In this document: positions 23,076 to 34,027 of the stretch, piece by piece
Position numbering within the stretch: position 1 is the stretch's first letter
Layout of the letters: every line of letters begins with the position of its first letter
From: Diprion similis
Taxonomy: Eukaryota > Arthropoda > Insecta > Hymenoptera > Diprionidae
Reading direction: 5' to 3'
Length of the DNA stretch: 64,000 bases
NCBI RefSeq assembly: GCF_021155765.1
Contig: NC_060114.1
Coordinates: 8,067,001-8,131,000, forward strand
Position numbers and translations under genes: made by a program
Notes under the pieces: generated by a model
Database searches by the model: none
Told to the model about the DNA's origin: nothing
What the model saw: the letters and a program-made list of their open reading frames with translations, nothing else

Positions 23076-26000
23076 TTAAAGTATTATTTGATATACGCAT
23101 TTTCTTGGCGAAAGACATTCACCGTGTCGATGAATCGAACCGCAGCATGACCAGTGGCTGACGCCAGGATGTCCCACGTGTCCGTGACCGCAGCCTCTGT
23201 ATCCTCCTGAAGATGACGCGAGTACATTAAATTAAAAATACATTCATGTCGCACTGCATATGACAAAATTAAGTCAAATTATTTGAATGTTTAATGTGGA
23301 CTTAGTTGCAGCGATATGGCGTCGGAAGTGACAATCAGCTGATAGTTTTGGATCTTTGTTTCGTGACATCAAGTCAAGTCGAAGTGAAATAAACAATGAA
23401 AATGTACTTGTATATTCAAATATGACAGAATTAGTGTGCTATGAGTTTATTGATTGCCACTAGACGTCTTTAAATGAAATTAAGGACTTCAGAACTTTGT
23501 GTTGCTACTCATTTTATCACTGACCTGGCATCGTTCCACTGCAGGCGCAGACAGCCTCTTTCCTTCCACCGCTGGAGCAAAATGTGCAGCAATGGTAAAC
23601 GCCTGGATGCGAAATTCTCAGCCCATTGTCATCCTGGGATTCTATAAGGTAATATAAAATGCATAAGATATCAACAATTACTTATATGTGGCTCTATGAA
23701 AATTTTCCAATCAGATTTCGTTTTGAATGTTGGAATCTCTACTTTTAAAGTGCATCAATTGGTAACACAAAAAGGCTTCCCGGATCAGAGAACAGTTTGA
23801 AAAAAAAAAAAATCCTCTCACCACTGCAAGATTCGTTGGAGTCCTCGTTCCGTGATTTTTCTGTCTGAAGAGGCTTCACACCGAGGTTTTTGAGCCGTTT
23901 CAAAATGATACCACTGAGGCTGAGGATCTCGACGTCTGCGCCGTCAGCTAGAAGTTCCTCGGATAGCGATATCGCGTCCAGGAGATATCGAGCTCTCTGA
24001 AGTCGCGCGAATTCCTGCATACGCGCCTTGGCCTCCTTTGTGTGTGATGACAACGTCGAACGACTTCTGGAGTGATGAGTTCGTGGCAAGGTGTCCGAGT
24101 ACCTGACGATGCAATAAATATATCAGCCCCGATACGAGCATGAATATTGGTGTAGTTATAAGATTCGAAAGAAGCACTTTGATTTACGTCAACGAAGTTT
24201 CAATTTTTGTCTGCAAAGATCCCACAATCCAGAAATTTCTTTGTGAATTATCCAACGGAATTTGGTATATTGAAATTATTTGTACGTCAGTTGCAAATTT
24301 TTTGTACAATACTTTTCTGTTCGGGTTCAGAATATCGATAGATGCTATCTATATAATTGTGATGCAAACCGATTCGTATTCAATTGTAGAATTGATGTTT
24401 AGCACGTATTTCATTATTCATCAACTGAATGTGACACGACTGAAATGCAACCAAGCTTATTGTCCAGTTTTAATCATATTTTTCAGCTAAAACAATCAGC
24501 TGATAGCTTTTTGCGTCACCATATTGCTCGACCGCGCAAATACTTTGGATTCCGATAAGAATATTGCAAAACACTGTCAAATATATTTATAATTGTAATC
24601 ATCCCTGTAAATTGCGTATTCAAAACTTTATGAGGGTTGAACAACCCTTTTTTGGGGGGACTTCAAAAACTCATTAATATCGCACGATTACTAACAGAGA
24701 AAATTTTTTAACGGCCTACTTGACCTTGAGAATTCAGAACGGGCGATTTTTCTGCACATTAACTACTCATAAAAAATGTCTCCAATTGAACGACAAGACA
24801 CAGGGCACACATGTCAAAATAAAAATCAGCTAACCTTTCGCTCTCGGTGTTGTATAGACTGTGCCTTCGATCGAGGGTCGTGGGAGAAAATAACTGACTG
24901 TTGTATTCGACAAGAAGGGAGTTGAGGAGGGTTCTGGCACGCTGAAGAGCAGCGGTGATGAGGGCGGCAGCCCTTCTTCCGGCTCCAGACGCACCCTCGC
25001 TGGCATGTCCTCGATGAGCTCCGCGCCACATGCACTCCCTGCATGTCACCTGAAATTGACAAAGAACGTCGCCATTTTTTAAACAATTTCTCGTACACCA
25101 TTCCAATGGATTACCAACCTGCTGACAGGCGATGCAGTGGAAGCGAAGGGCGTGTGTCGGGTGTGCCAAACACAACGCTGTTCGACGAACTCGTCGCGCC
25201 TCCCAAAGCGGTCGCACTTCGTGCACCTTGTAAGCTCTCACTTCCTGCTCCTGATGCTCCGTCCCACAGTCCGAACAAAAGTTTCGCAGACATGCTGGAC
25301 AGTGGACTGAGGCCTGTATATCGTGGAGAAGAATGTTGAATCATAAAATGGACGTTATCAAGTTCGTAGGAGTTTTACAAAATTCGGTAATCAACCGTCG
25401 ATATGGTGAGGATATCAAAAGATTTATTCGAAACTTGGTAACAGATTCGCCAAAGCGTCAATATGCAAAGTGGAAAGTGAATTTCAATATTTAATTGGGG
25501 ACACCTAGACTCAGTAACCGTTTCAACGTTTCTACAGCCAAGAAGTGTTACTTAGTCTATTACCGCTCACCTGAACCTCCTCAGGGCAGGTATCGCAGCA
25601 GAGAACCTGATGGGCAAGCCGCCTTCTAACAGCGTCCATGACAAGACGATGCTGAAGAGGATAATGCGGTGGAGGTAAGGCGTTAGCCGAGCCAGCAAAG
25701 CAGGGTAGCGGAGTCTCGCAAATTGGGCACCCCTCGCGAAAACCGGAGGTCGAGATTCCTGAAAGGATATTTGTGCTCCGAGTCAAAAATCGATTAAAAA
25801 AATTCACACAGGCAACCGTCAACCCTTTTGTAATCTTAATCTCTGTTCGCGGTTTTCCAAGTAGACGTGATATAAATCCGGAGAAAGTTTGATGAACAGG
25901 AAAGGAAGTCGCTGCGGTGCAAGGCGACACCATGCAGTCTGCATCTTGCGCGCGGTGTCTTCTCGTTTTTCATTCAGTAAACAGAAGCATCCTGCGCCTT

Positions 26001-27394
26001 TTGCCATACGATATGCGGCTTTGCCTGCCCGCAGTTAACAGTTCAAGCAATGGATCAAGGAGGGGCAACACGTGCGTTCTGGTTCTAGGCCACGTGCGAC
26101 TGCGAAGATCTCACTCGAACATCACGCACATGTGTGCATTTGACTGGAACCAAACATCCTGGCAGCTGACTGAGTATTACAAACACTGAGAAGCCCATCG
26201 TCAGTGAAACGCTATTAGTATCTAATACAACCGAGAGAGGATCGAAGGCGAGTGTTGCCATCATCAAGCCGCGTCTCCTGGGTCGGTAACTGATCTTTAT
26301 TGATTCAACCTACCTTGGCTCATCAACTGGTCGACGCACGGAGTACAGATCGGATGGAGGCAAGGGAGGAGCCGGGGTTCTTGCATCCTCTGACTGCATC
26401 TCGGACACCAGAATTCCTCCTCGCAAGGGACGTTGGCGTCAATGCGACATTCGAGACCGAAGGACGTGACGCTGGTCGTCGTGTAAGAGGAGGGGTAGTA
26501 GGTAGAACTTCTCTGAGAGGCGGGGATTCCTCGTTTTGTATCATCCTGTCTAGAGTTGTTGTTGTTCCTACGGCAAAGGCAATTCGCTACTAGTCAACAA
26601 CGCTGTTGTACCAGTACATCTAATACTGTATTCAAACCATTTCCTGCACGCGCGTTCAGTCTCACAAAGCATAAGTGCGAGCTGGTCAGTTACAACAATT
26701 ATTCTAAACGGTGAATGTCGCGCTATTCTATGTTTAGAAACACTCGATGTCAGGGTATTAATTCTCCGGTGCTGCAAGCCGTGTAGGCAGAAATAATATA
26801 TACACTGCTGTTAAACTGAGTGGCCGGTACGGCTAGCCACGAGATGGCCTGAAACGAACGTCGTGGTCTGTTCTCTTTGGTTATTGATCTAAATAGCACT
26901 AAAGCGTCCCTCGACACTTTAGGAATCTCGGCAATCCTTAAACCCGGTAAGAGGAATGCTCGCGTGATCAGGAATAGAACGCGCCGGTTTGTTTTCACCG
27001 GTGACCTCAGCAGCGGACCAACCAACTAACTAACAAACGTCTCACGCACCCGGGTACCAAAAATTTTTGAAAAATTCCGTTGACCTTACCTTTCGAAATT
27101 CTCATCACTGATCGACACTGGCCTGACGGTGGCGGTCGCGGCTGGTCTTCGCTTATGTCGACGCTTCCAACTTCCGAATATGAACGCCTCCTTCTGCTCC
27201 TTGCAGGTGGTGGTCTTCTGACCCCCGTTACCATCAACTCTGAGAAGTTCGTCCCGCCCGCAGCAACCGCGAGCCAGAGCTTGTATTCTCCCCGAATTCT
27301 TCACTATGTCAACCAGGTCGATCGAGGTCGTTTGCTGTTTACCCTTCATCTTCTTGTTCATCAAGCCACGAGCCGATTCCTCGACGTCTTTCAT
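23076..27394 (-). CDS. TRIM45: TRIM45-like RING and double B-box E3 ubiquitin ligase
   Basis: This is a tripartite-motif protein expected to act as an E3 ubiquitin ligase. Coding exons are 27394-27090, 26567-26314, 25758-25571, 25313-25119, 25049-24835, 24102-23822, 23641-23525 and 23206-23076: 1686 nt, 561 residues, all phases consistent. The RING is C156-C159-C171-H173-C176-C179-C197-C200, split by an intron. B-box 1 spans about 241-282 and B-box 2 about 297-329 (CLAHPTHALRFHCIACQQ, then CRECMWRGAHRGH). A helical coiled-coil region follows to about 460. The C-terminus has GVYHCCTFCSSGGRKEAVC and GYRGCGHGHVGHPGVSHWSC, which is the TRIM45 signature tail. The filamin repeat that vertebrate TRIM45 has before this tail is absent. 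In-frame TAA precedes the start. A strong donor at 27952-27951 suggests a 5' non-coding exon upstream. Introns of about 240-730 bp hold no other exon. Confidence 0.9.
23309..23352 (+). repeat. Dispersed motif pair, copy B
   Basis: GCGATATGGCG is followed after 12 bp by the palindrome ATCAGCTGAT and then AGTTTTGG. The copy lies in the last intron of the TRIM45-like gene, antisense to it. It has the same spacing as the copies at 34412-34462 and 24488-24537. Confidence 0.6.
24488..24537 (-). repeat. Dispersed motif pair, copy C
   Basis: Read on the minus strand, GCGGTCGAGCAATATGGTG is followed after 12 bp by ATCAGCTGAT and TGTTTTAG. It lies in the intron between coding exons 5 and 6 of the TRIM45-like gene. 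Its left flank matches the copy at 34412 closely. Confidence 0.6.
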
Positions 27395-28846
27395 TCCATC
27401 AGGCCTGGTCTTCTCGATGCGGTGCGATTATGATCTTAATAATTTCACAGGATAATTATTCACTGCACTAGAAACGATACATGATTCACCACGCGGAGCC
27501 AAAGAATCGGAAGTGGGTAAGTGGACCAACAGTGTTAGGAAACCTTTCGAAATCAATTTAACTTCGCTGCTTGAGTGGCTCAGAAAGCGAACATCGTTTG
27601 GTCGGATGAATCAGGTCTGCAATCGTTATCATCACAGACAAATAGACGGCAGCTGCAGACGCTGTGACGTCTGGACGAAGTTGAAAGATCAGCGAAGGGT
27701 TTGGTTTGTTTGGTGAACGGACTGCGGAACGACCGACGAACGCTTCGAACCGACTGCTGCAATCCACCTCTCCACTCAACTTCTGTTCACTAATCGTCTC
27801 GACTCCCAGGGCTTGTCCGCGAACCAGATTGCCTATGCGGCCACAAGCAATGCGCATACCTCCCACGCTTCCCTGGTTACGAGGTATGGCACTATGCCGC
27901 GAGGAGTTAAAAATATATTTCGGTACCCTGCAGTGGGCACACGCATACTTACCCACGAATGCCAGCTGTCTGAGGAATCTTCTGTCAGGGATTAGGCAGC
28001 CGCCCTTCTGCCCGCGCCTTTCTCTTCCCTTTACAATGACATGAACGACTTTAAAGCACCAAAAGTCGCGTTTTTATTCTAGTTTTTGTTCAGATGTGTT
28101 TTTGACAATTACGACCGGCTACGATTTAGTCGCAGTCGAGCACCCGTGAGGGGTGAAATGAGGGATGCTTTTTTACACACGTTTTTACCCAACGTTCACT
28201 TCTCTCACATCCTTGAAACACGTTTATTAAAATATCACATGACCAGCTGCTGGTGTTAACCATTCAATATTACTGTTTAATCGTCTCCTATTTTTAGGGC
28301 GGTGCTTGGCGATGCCGCAATCATTTAAATGTGAATTATCTCCTCAACGAATTATCAACCGTACATACAAGTCTCAGTCAACATTTCGTAACGAAATATA
28401 ATTTTCAAATAATTTGTTTAGCAAATTAGCTAATATATAGGAGAAGCTTTCTAGAAAAAATTTTGGAAAGATCTCAAATTTGAATTAACATCACTATAAC
28501 AAAGCAATTATTTTTACTAGATGGTTTTTTTTTAAACGATTTTTCCAAAAAAAAATGTGACTGCTGAAATAATGTTGATTGCAAGCAATAATTTAAACTA
28601 ATATTGAATCTAAACTGGTTTGGTAGTTAGACACTAATTAGACAGTGAGGTAGCGTCACCAAGCGGACAAGGCATGAATGAGTTAATGACATCTCGAGTG
28701 AGTGCCAGAACTCGTGTCGAATAAGCGCATCTGGATCTGGTTCACGGAGTGATCTAGTCAGTGGCCAAAGTACCGAGCAGTACTAAACTTAATAGCTGAT
28801 CTTGGACGTCGGAACTTTTAAGGTTCTTTTTGTCTGGTATCAAGCC
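27395..28846. promoter_or_regulatory. Divergent promoter region between TRIM45-like gene and UQCRB
   Basis: The two genes point away from each other across 1.45 kb. On the minus strand, TTCGTGG then GTAAGTATG (donor at 27952-27951) is a near-ideal splice donor. It probably ends a 5' non-coding exon of the TRIM45-like gene lying at about 27953-28040, with an acceptor near 27465. The 27.5-28.05 kb part is less AT-rich than its surroundings. Open frames here, including 27558-27956, show no family similarity. Confidence 0.45.
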
Positions 28847-29876
28847 ATGAGTTGGATACCTAAAAAATCCCCGGGCTTCTTTAGTAAGTTGGAGATTCGT
28901 TAACTATTTTCAAGTATAATTCAGAAATATTTCATTAAAGCGAACCAAAATTCAGACTGAATTCATTTCCGAGCTCAAGTCGGAGATTCAATCGCTCCCA
29001 TGACACTCCACGACCTTACATAACTTACATTAAGATCTCTTTATAGTTACCTTATTTTATCTTCTGCATTTCAGGCGAGGGTATAAAAAAATGGGCCTAC
29101 AATATTTCCCGGTTTAATCAATACGGTAAGACCTTATATTTATTTATCTTCCACTTTGTCCATCATTTTCACGTCCAAATCTCACATTCTAAAGTCTAGT
29201 AACTGACGTTGACTGAAATCTTGAAATGAATCCAACGATATGTAAGAATATTTATTCATCTTCATCCAGTCCAGAATTATTTGGGTTCAAAAATCCGGTA
29301 TGAGTATCGAGGCTGGGTGTGAACCTTGAGCTGTTTGTCGCGATGTCTGCTACTGAAATGCTCAGTGTTCGGCTTCTGTGTTCAAAACCGAACATTCGCG
29401 TTTCGGTGGGGATGATCGTACCGGGTATATATCGTTGGAATCATCTCTGTCATGGCTACGGAACTGGTGGGTAAATGACTTGATTTTCGAGTCAACATCT
29501 CAGCTAGAAAGTATATTACAATGAATATTTATACCGTGCGTTACCCTTGTTTGAATACAGGTCTGCATCACGATGACTGCCTCAACGAAACGGAGTTGGT
29601 ACAGGAAGCGTTGAAAAGATTGCCGCAAAAACTGGTTGATGAAAGAAATTACCGCATACTTCGCGCTACCCAGTTGTCCATTACAAAGTCCATTTTACCT
29701 AAGGATCAGTGGACTAAATACGAAGAGGTGAGAATCTGAGGAAAAGATATTTTTTAAGATCTGGGTGATGTGATTGCACATCCAAAATTTCTTTTCAGGA
29801 TGTTAAATACTTACGACCTTACATTGACGAGATAATGAAAGAACGCGAAGAAAAAGAACAATGGAACAAGATGTAA
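28847..29876 (+). CDS. UQCRB: Cytochrome b-c1 complex subunit 7 (14 kDa, QCR7 family)
   Basis: This nuclear gene encodes the small matrix-side subunit of mitochondrial complex III that binds cytochrome b. Coding exons are 28847-28883, 29075-29125, 29561-29727 and 29799-29876: 333 nt, 110 residues plus TAA. The protein begins MSWIPKKSPGFFSEGIKKWA and continues YNISRFNQYGLHHDDCLNE. Later it reads KSILPKDQWTKYEEDVKYLR and ends in EIMKEREEKEQWNKM. This matches the family landmarks (kWyYNaagFNklGL, ILPKeQWTKYEE, rPYl.Ev.rErkEreeW) and the usual length of about 111. Donors are GTAAGT, GTAAGA and GTGAGA; acceptors are TTTCAG, TACAG and TTTCAG. As in other family members, there is no cleavable mitochondrial presequence. 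AATAAA signals follow the stop. The gene is head-to-head with the TRIM45-like gene and convergent with RB1CC1. Confidence 0.97.
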
Positions 29877-29928
29877 ATCCCTCGCACGGTTCTTTCTTAG
29901 TCATATAAATGGTATATATTATGTGTAT

Positions 29929-29967
29929 AATAAATAATGATGTGTAATATTATTTGAAATTAATAAA
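29929..29967 (+). terminator. Polyadenylation signals of UQCRB
   Basis: Two AATAAA hexamers (29929-29934 and 29962-29967) lie 53 and 86 bp after the UQCRB stop codon, at normal distances for 3'-end cleavage. Which one is used cannot be told. Confidence 0.65.
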
Positions 29968-32900
29968 ACATACGGTTACGATCTAACTAACGAGCTGTAT
30001 GTATTGTTTTTGCAATTTCTGTGCTGTGACAATTATTGAAAGGCACGTGATGTCACCATGAATTTGGACAGTGAAGAAATTTACCGAAAACTCTGTTCTT
30101 CAAACCATCATAAAACCGTAATAAAGAATAATACGTGTGGCAGTATAAAATGCAATTTACTTTATTATTTTTCTCCTCGCGTTTTTATCACCCAATAATT
30201 TTTGATTATCCTATATCATCTTAATGTAGAATTATAATCGTGTGGTATTACTAAATAAAAAATGGATTCTCGTCGATTCCACAATCACCGCATTTAATCT
30301 ATTTACGATACAATATCGTAACTTATACCTATTATAGAATATGGAATTATACAAAATGGTTTATTGTCAATATAAATCAATTCATTTCCGATTTGTGCTT
30401 CAAAGTTTTTTTCCATCATCATCATCATCATCATCAGTTTTCAATTATCATCAATAAATTTGATCCAGATTGACAATTAGTATCGCAGTTGGAAAATAAA
30501 AAAAATATAAAACACAAGCTAATTGAATGCAAACTCAAAGTAAAAAATAAAGGAAGATAGAAAAGATATTTTTTTGAATTATATGAAAAAATAATCACCA
30601 TTTTTTACTTCCTTATCCATCTTACATGACCAACGTACGCTGCGACCGTTGTGTAATTATTTACATACTACTGTATGCAATATTTGATACATAATGTAAT
30701 TAGGATGAATTATACTCTTACCCTAACTACATCTATTTACTTTTTTATGTTTTAAAATTGATAAAATTTATTACCTAAACGACATTTAAGGGTAATTGTG
30801 TAGATATATATGTCTGTATATATTTATATTTACACAATTACATCAAGTTAACGGAGTATTTAGGCATTAGCAGTAGGTATCATGCAGTTAATTCTCCATT
30901 TTCGTATGGCTTTTTCTTTTTTTTCGTCTAAACAAATGATTCTTTCAACTTATAAAAAAATTACTAAATATTACTCACGTGATCTGTAATTAATGGTGTG
31001 TATAAATTGCAATAATTAGAGATGAAAATTCGTTACTGCACAGCATGTCTACTATCAGTTAAAATATATTTGATATTAATAATAACGACACAGTTACGGT
31101 ACTGTTTTTCTTGAGAAAAAAAAAATCTAATTGAACAAAAACAATTTATTTCGAAACGAACGGAAAGCCGAAAAAATGAATTCAGTTGGTAATTGCCACA
31201 ATACCGCATACAAATATTGCATCTATATATGTAAATAGTATCTATGCAAATACTTATGATCACGCACTCATTGCATCGCATATTCAAGTCAGGTATTTTA
31301 ATTTATTATACTAGTATCGAAGGTAATTTTTATGTATAATCACTAGATGTTATATTAATATATTATTATTATGTTTCATCATAGATTTATTATACCCTAT
31401 TATACTTATATTATATAGTTACTTATGTTTTATAATATAGATTAATTCTCATACGATAGTCATTTTTCATGCTAAGTTAGCGGTAAGTTTTGATAATAAT
31501 ATTAACAATAACAACGCAATGGATAGAACTGAAGATTTGGTGATGAATTTTTTTCCATCAACAAATCGTCGAAAAAAATATTAGCTCGTTTCAATTCGAC
31601 AGCTGTGTTACAGAACACAAATATAGCAGGATTGACTGCCGAATTTCCAGTAGAATATCCATTAAATCCTGTAAATAATACATCGAAATAGAAATAAACA
31701 ACATAGTAAAAAACAAAAAAAAGCTCAAAGAAAATAACACTCTTTTTTGAATTCACTTATATTCTGTTTTCTCTTCTCCTTCTTCTTCTTCTTCTGCGAC
31801 TTTACATTCGCCGGTTTGGCTTACCCACGAATAATGAAAGAATGGGTGTTTTTATACGATTATTTGGATGTACTTTATACGTCTATAATTGTGAACTATA
31901 GTCAAAATCAATGAGTTTTCCCTTCTATTGCAGCTCACCAAAATAGTATGACAACTCTTATTATCTATTTATCCAATATTTAATATAAAATCACTACAAT
32001 ACACGAACGTACCTAATTTTATTTAATAACAATAAGAATATTTCTACAAATATCGCTATAGAATATGATTTTCTTCTTCTATATTTTATCAAGTGTGTGC
32101 AGTTTTTATGGGTATGTCTGTTATAAACTGGAAATCTCGAGCAAAAATAAAGTATATATAACGTAACTCGTTATTGTTATTATTATTATTATTATCATCA
32201 TGATTGTTGTTGGTGTCGTTACTCTAACACACTGTACAATATAATGTAATAATATAATAACTATAGATGATTGAATCACAAAACTTTCTTAACATTTGCA
32301 TCAATATCCATTGTTATTATTATTAACATCATTTTTGTGGTTGACATTACTTTCTTTCACTTCCCATTCGAAAATATCAAAATAAAATACAATGAACGCA
32401 AATTAAACACGTCAGAATTGTCTGATTTAATTTTCGTTCCTTAATATTATCACGTACAATTATAGCGAAGAAGACAGAATATTCAAGAATCTGCAACATT
32501 AAACCATAAAATTACCGATGTTTTGATTCGTTTTGTATTTATTTCATCAGTTTAAATCCCGTAACGTACATTCATATATTTATTTATTTTTTTTGTTTAT
32601 TTGTTGTCTGTGTATTCAATTCTTTTTATTAGTCATTCAATCTCACTGCCTTTTGCTGCCGTATGAAATTGCAGAGAATCATTAGGATTTTTCTTAACAT
32701 TTTTTTTTGCTTTTACCGTAGCAGCTTCGTTCACAGCACGCGATGTTTTAATAGGTTGAAAGAATTTTTGCCCTCTTTCAGTAAGTTTTTTTCATTGACG
32801 CAATATAAAATTTTTACGTCATCCAATTTTCTATCAATATTATTTTACCTACAAATGGTATAGTGATAATAATTAATAGTAGAGGTGTGTATATATATGT

Positions 32901-34027
32901 TGTATTTTATGTGTATCACAATAAAACGCCGTGCCTATATCAATAGGTAAATCAGCTATCTGCTTTTAGGTCCCGTTTTACACGTCTACGTATTTTTCTT
33001 TCTTTCTTTGTGTATCCACTCGCTTCCGGATTACTTGTTTCATCTGTTTTTTTTTTTTTTTTGTTTTTTTGTAGGCTCATTTCCAAGTTGAATACGCAAT
33101 TAATCATATTTTTCATGCCTTCGTTATTAATATTATCATTAATGTTGTATCATTTACTCATTCATCATTATTATCATTGTTATTTCGAATCGTTAATATT
33201 ATCGTAAAGTTTAATATCCTGATCTACGTACCCTATTATTAATATTACTATTCGTATTACAACTATAATATTTTATATCACGAAAATTACAGGTAATCAA
33301 TTGATTAACATCATCTAGGTACAATATAGTAATAATATTATATTATAGAATTCATTCATATTATCAAGGCTTCACCCAGATGTAGTACCTATAAATAGGA
33401 ATCTGAATTCATCAACCTTGTTCATTCTTTAGGAGACAACAACCGAAGAAAAAAAAAAATCCATTCAGAATATGTTCATTTCTCTTATTTCAATTATTAT
33501 TCTTCAACTGAACAATTAATTTCTGCATATTCCTTCTCTGCCTCTAGTTTTTCAAATTTTATCATTCTTTTATTACTTGTTATCATTGTGTGATTAAAAA
33601 CTAACAAAAATGTTGTCAAACGCATCAAATTTTTCAAAAAGTCTCAGTATCAAATGGGTATACTGATGATTTTTTTTTTTTTTTTTTAATATTTAGTCAC
33701 TTCCTTTCTTCACGCATCGATACCGCTAAAATTCTATATCGATTAGAAATGATTGAATATCCCATAAAATTAACCGACCGTACGTCTCAATTGCCTATTA
33801 TCATTTTCATTATTATTATTATTCTTCTTGTTATTATTATTTCGCATGCCAATCACCTGGCATTTGAATAGGCTGATCAGGCAAGAAGAAATACTAATGT
33901 ACTCAAAGAATCTCGACATCCTCGATACAGGTGATACGATAGTTTTAATTCGATAATCATTTGCTGTATCATTACGCCAGCTTAATCGTGTTCCGGAACT
34001 CAAGTCGGGATGCGACGCTACCGTTTG
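29968..34027. other. AT-rich 4-kb gap between convergent genes
   Basis: No coding exon is visible. The sequence is strongly AT-rich with T-runs, TAAT/ATTATT runs and an ATC microsatellite at 30413-30436. It directly follows the RB1CC1 stop codon on the minus strand, so part of it is probably a long RB1CC1 3' untranslated region. Many candidate polyadenylation signals occur and none stands out. Confidence 0.5.
30413..30436. repeat. ATC trinucleotide microsatellite
   Basis: About eight CAT/ATC triplets run in a row in the AT-rich gap between UQCRB and RB1CC1. Confidence 0.85.

Noticed and set aside
27558..27956. 132-codon minus-strand open frame upstream of the TRIM45-like gene
   Set aside because: It has no family similarity and overlaps a likely 5' intron that starts at the strong donor at 27952.
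29521..29560. In-frame ATG at 29521 as an alternative start of UQCRB
   Set aside because: The bases up to 29560 end in TTGAATACAG, a clear splice acceptor, and the two upstream exons supply the conserved N-terminal part in phase.
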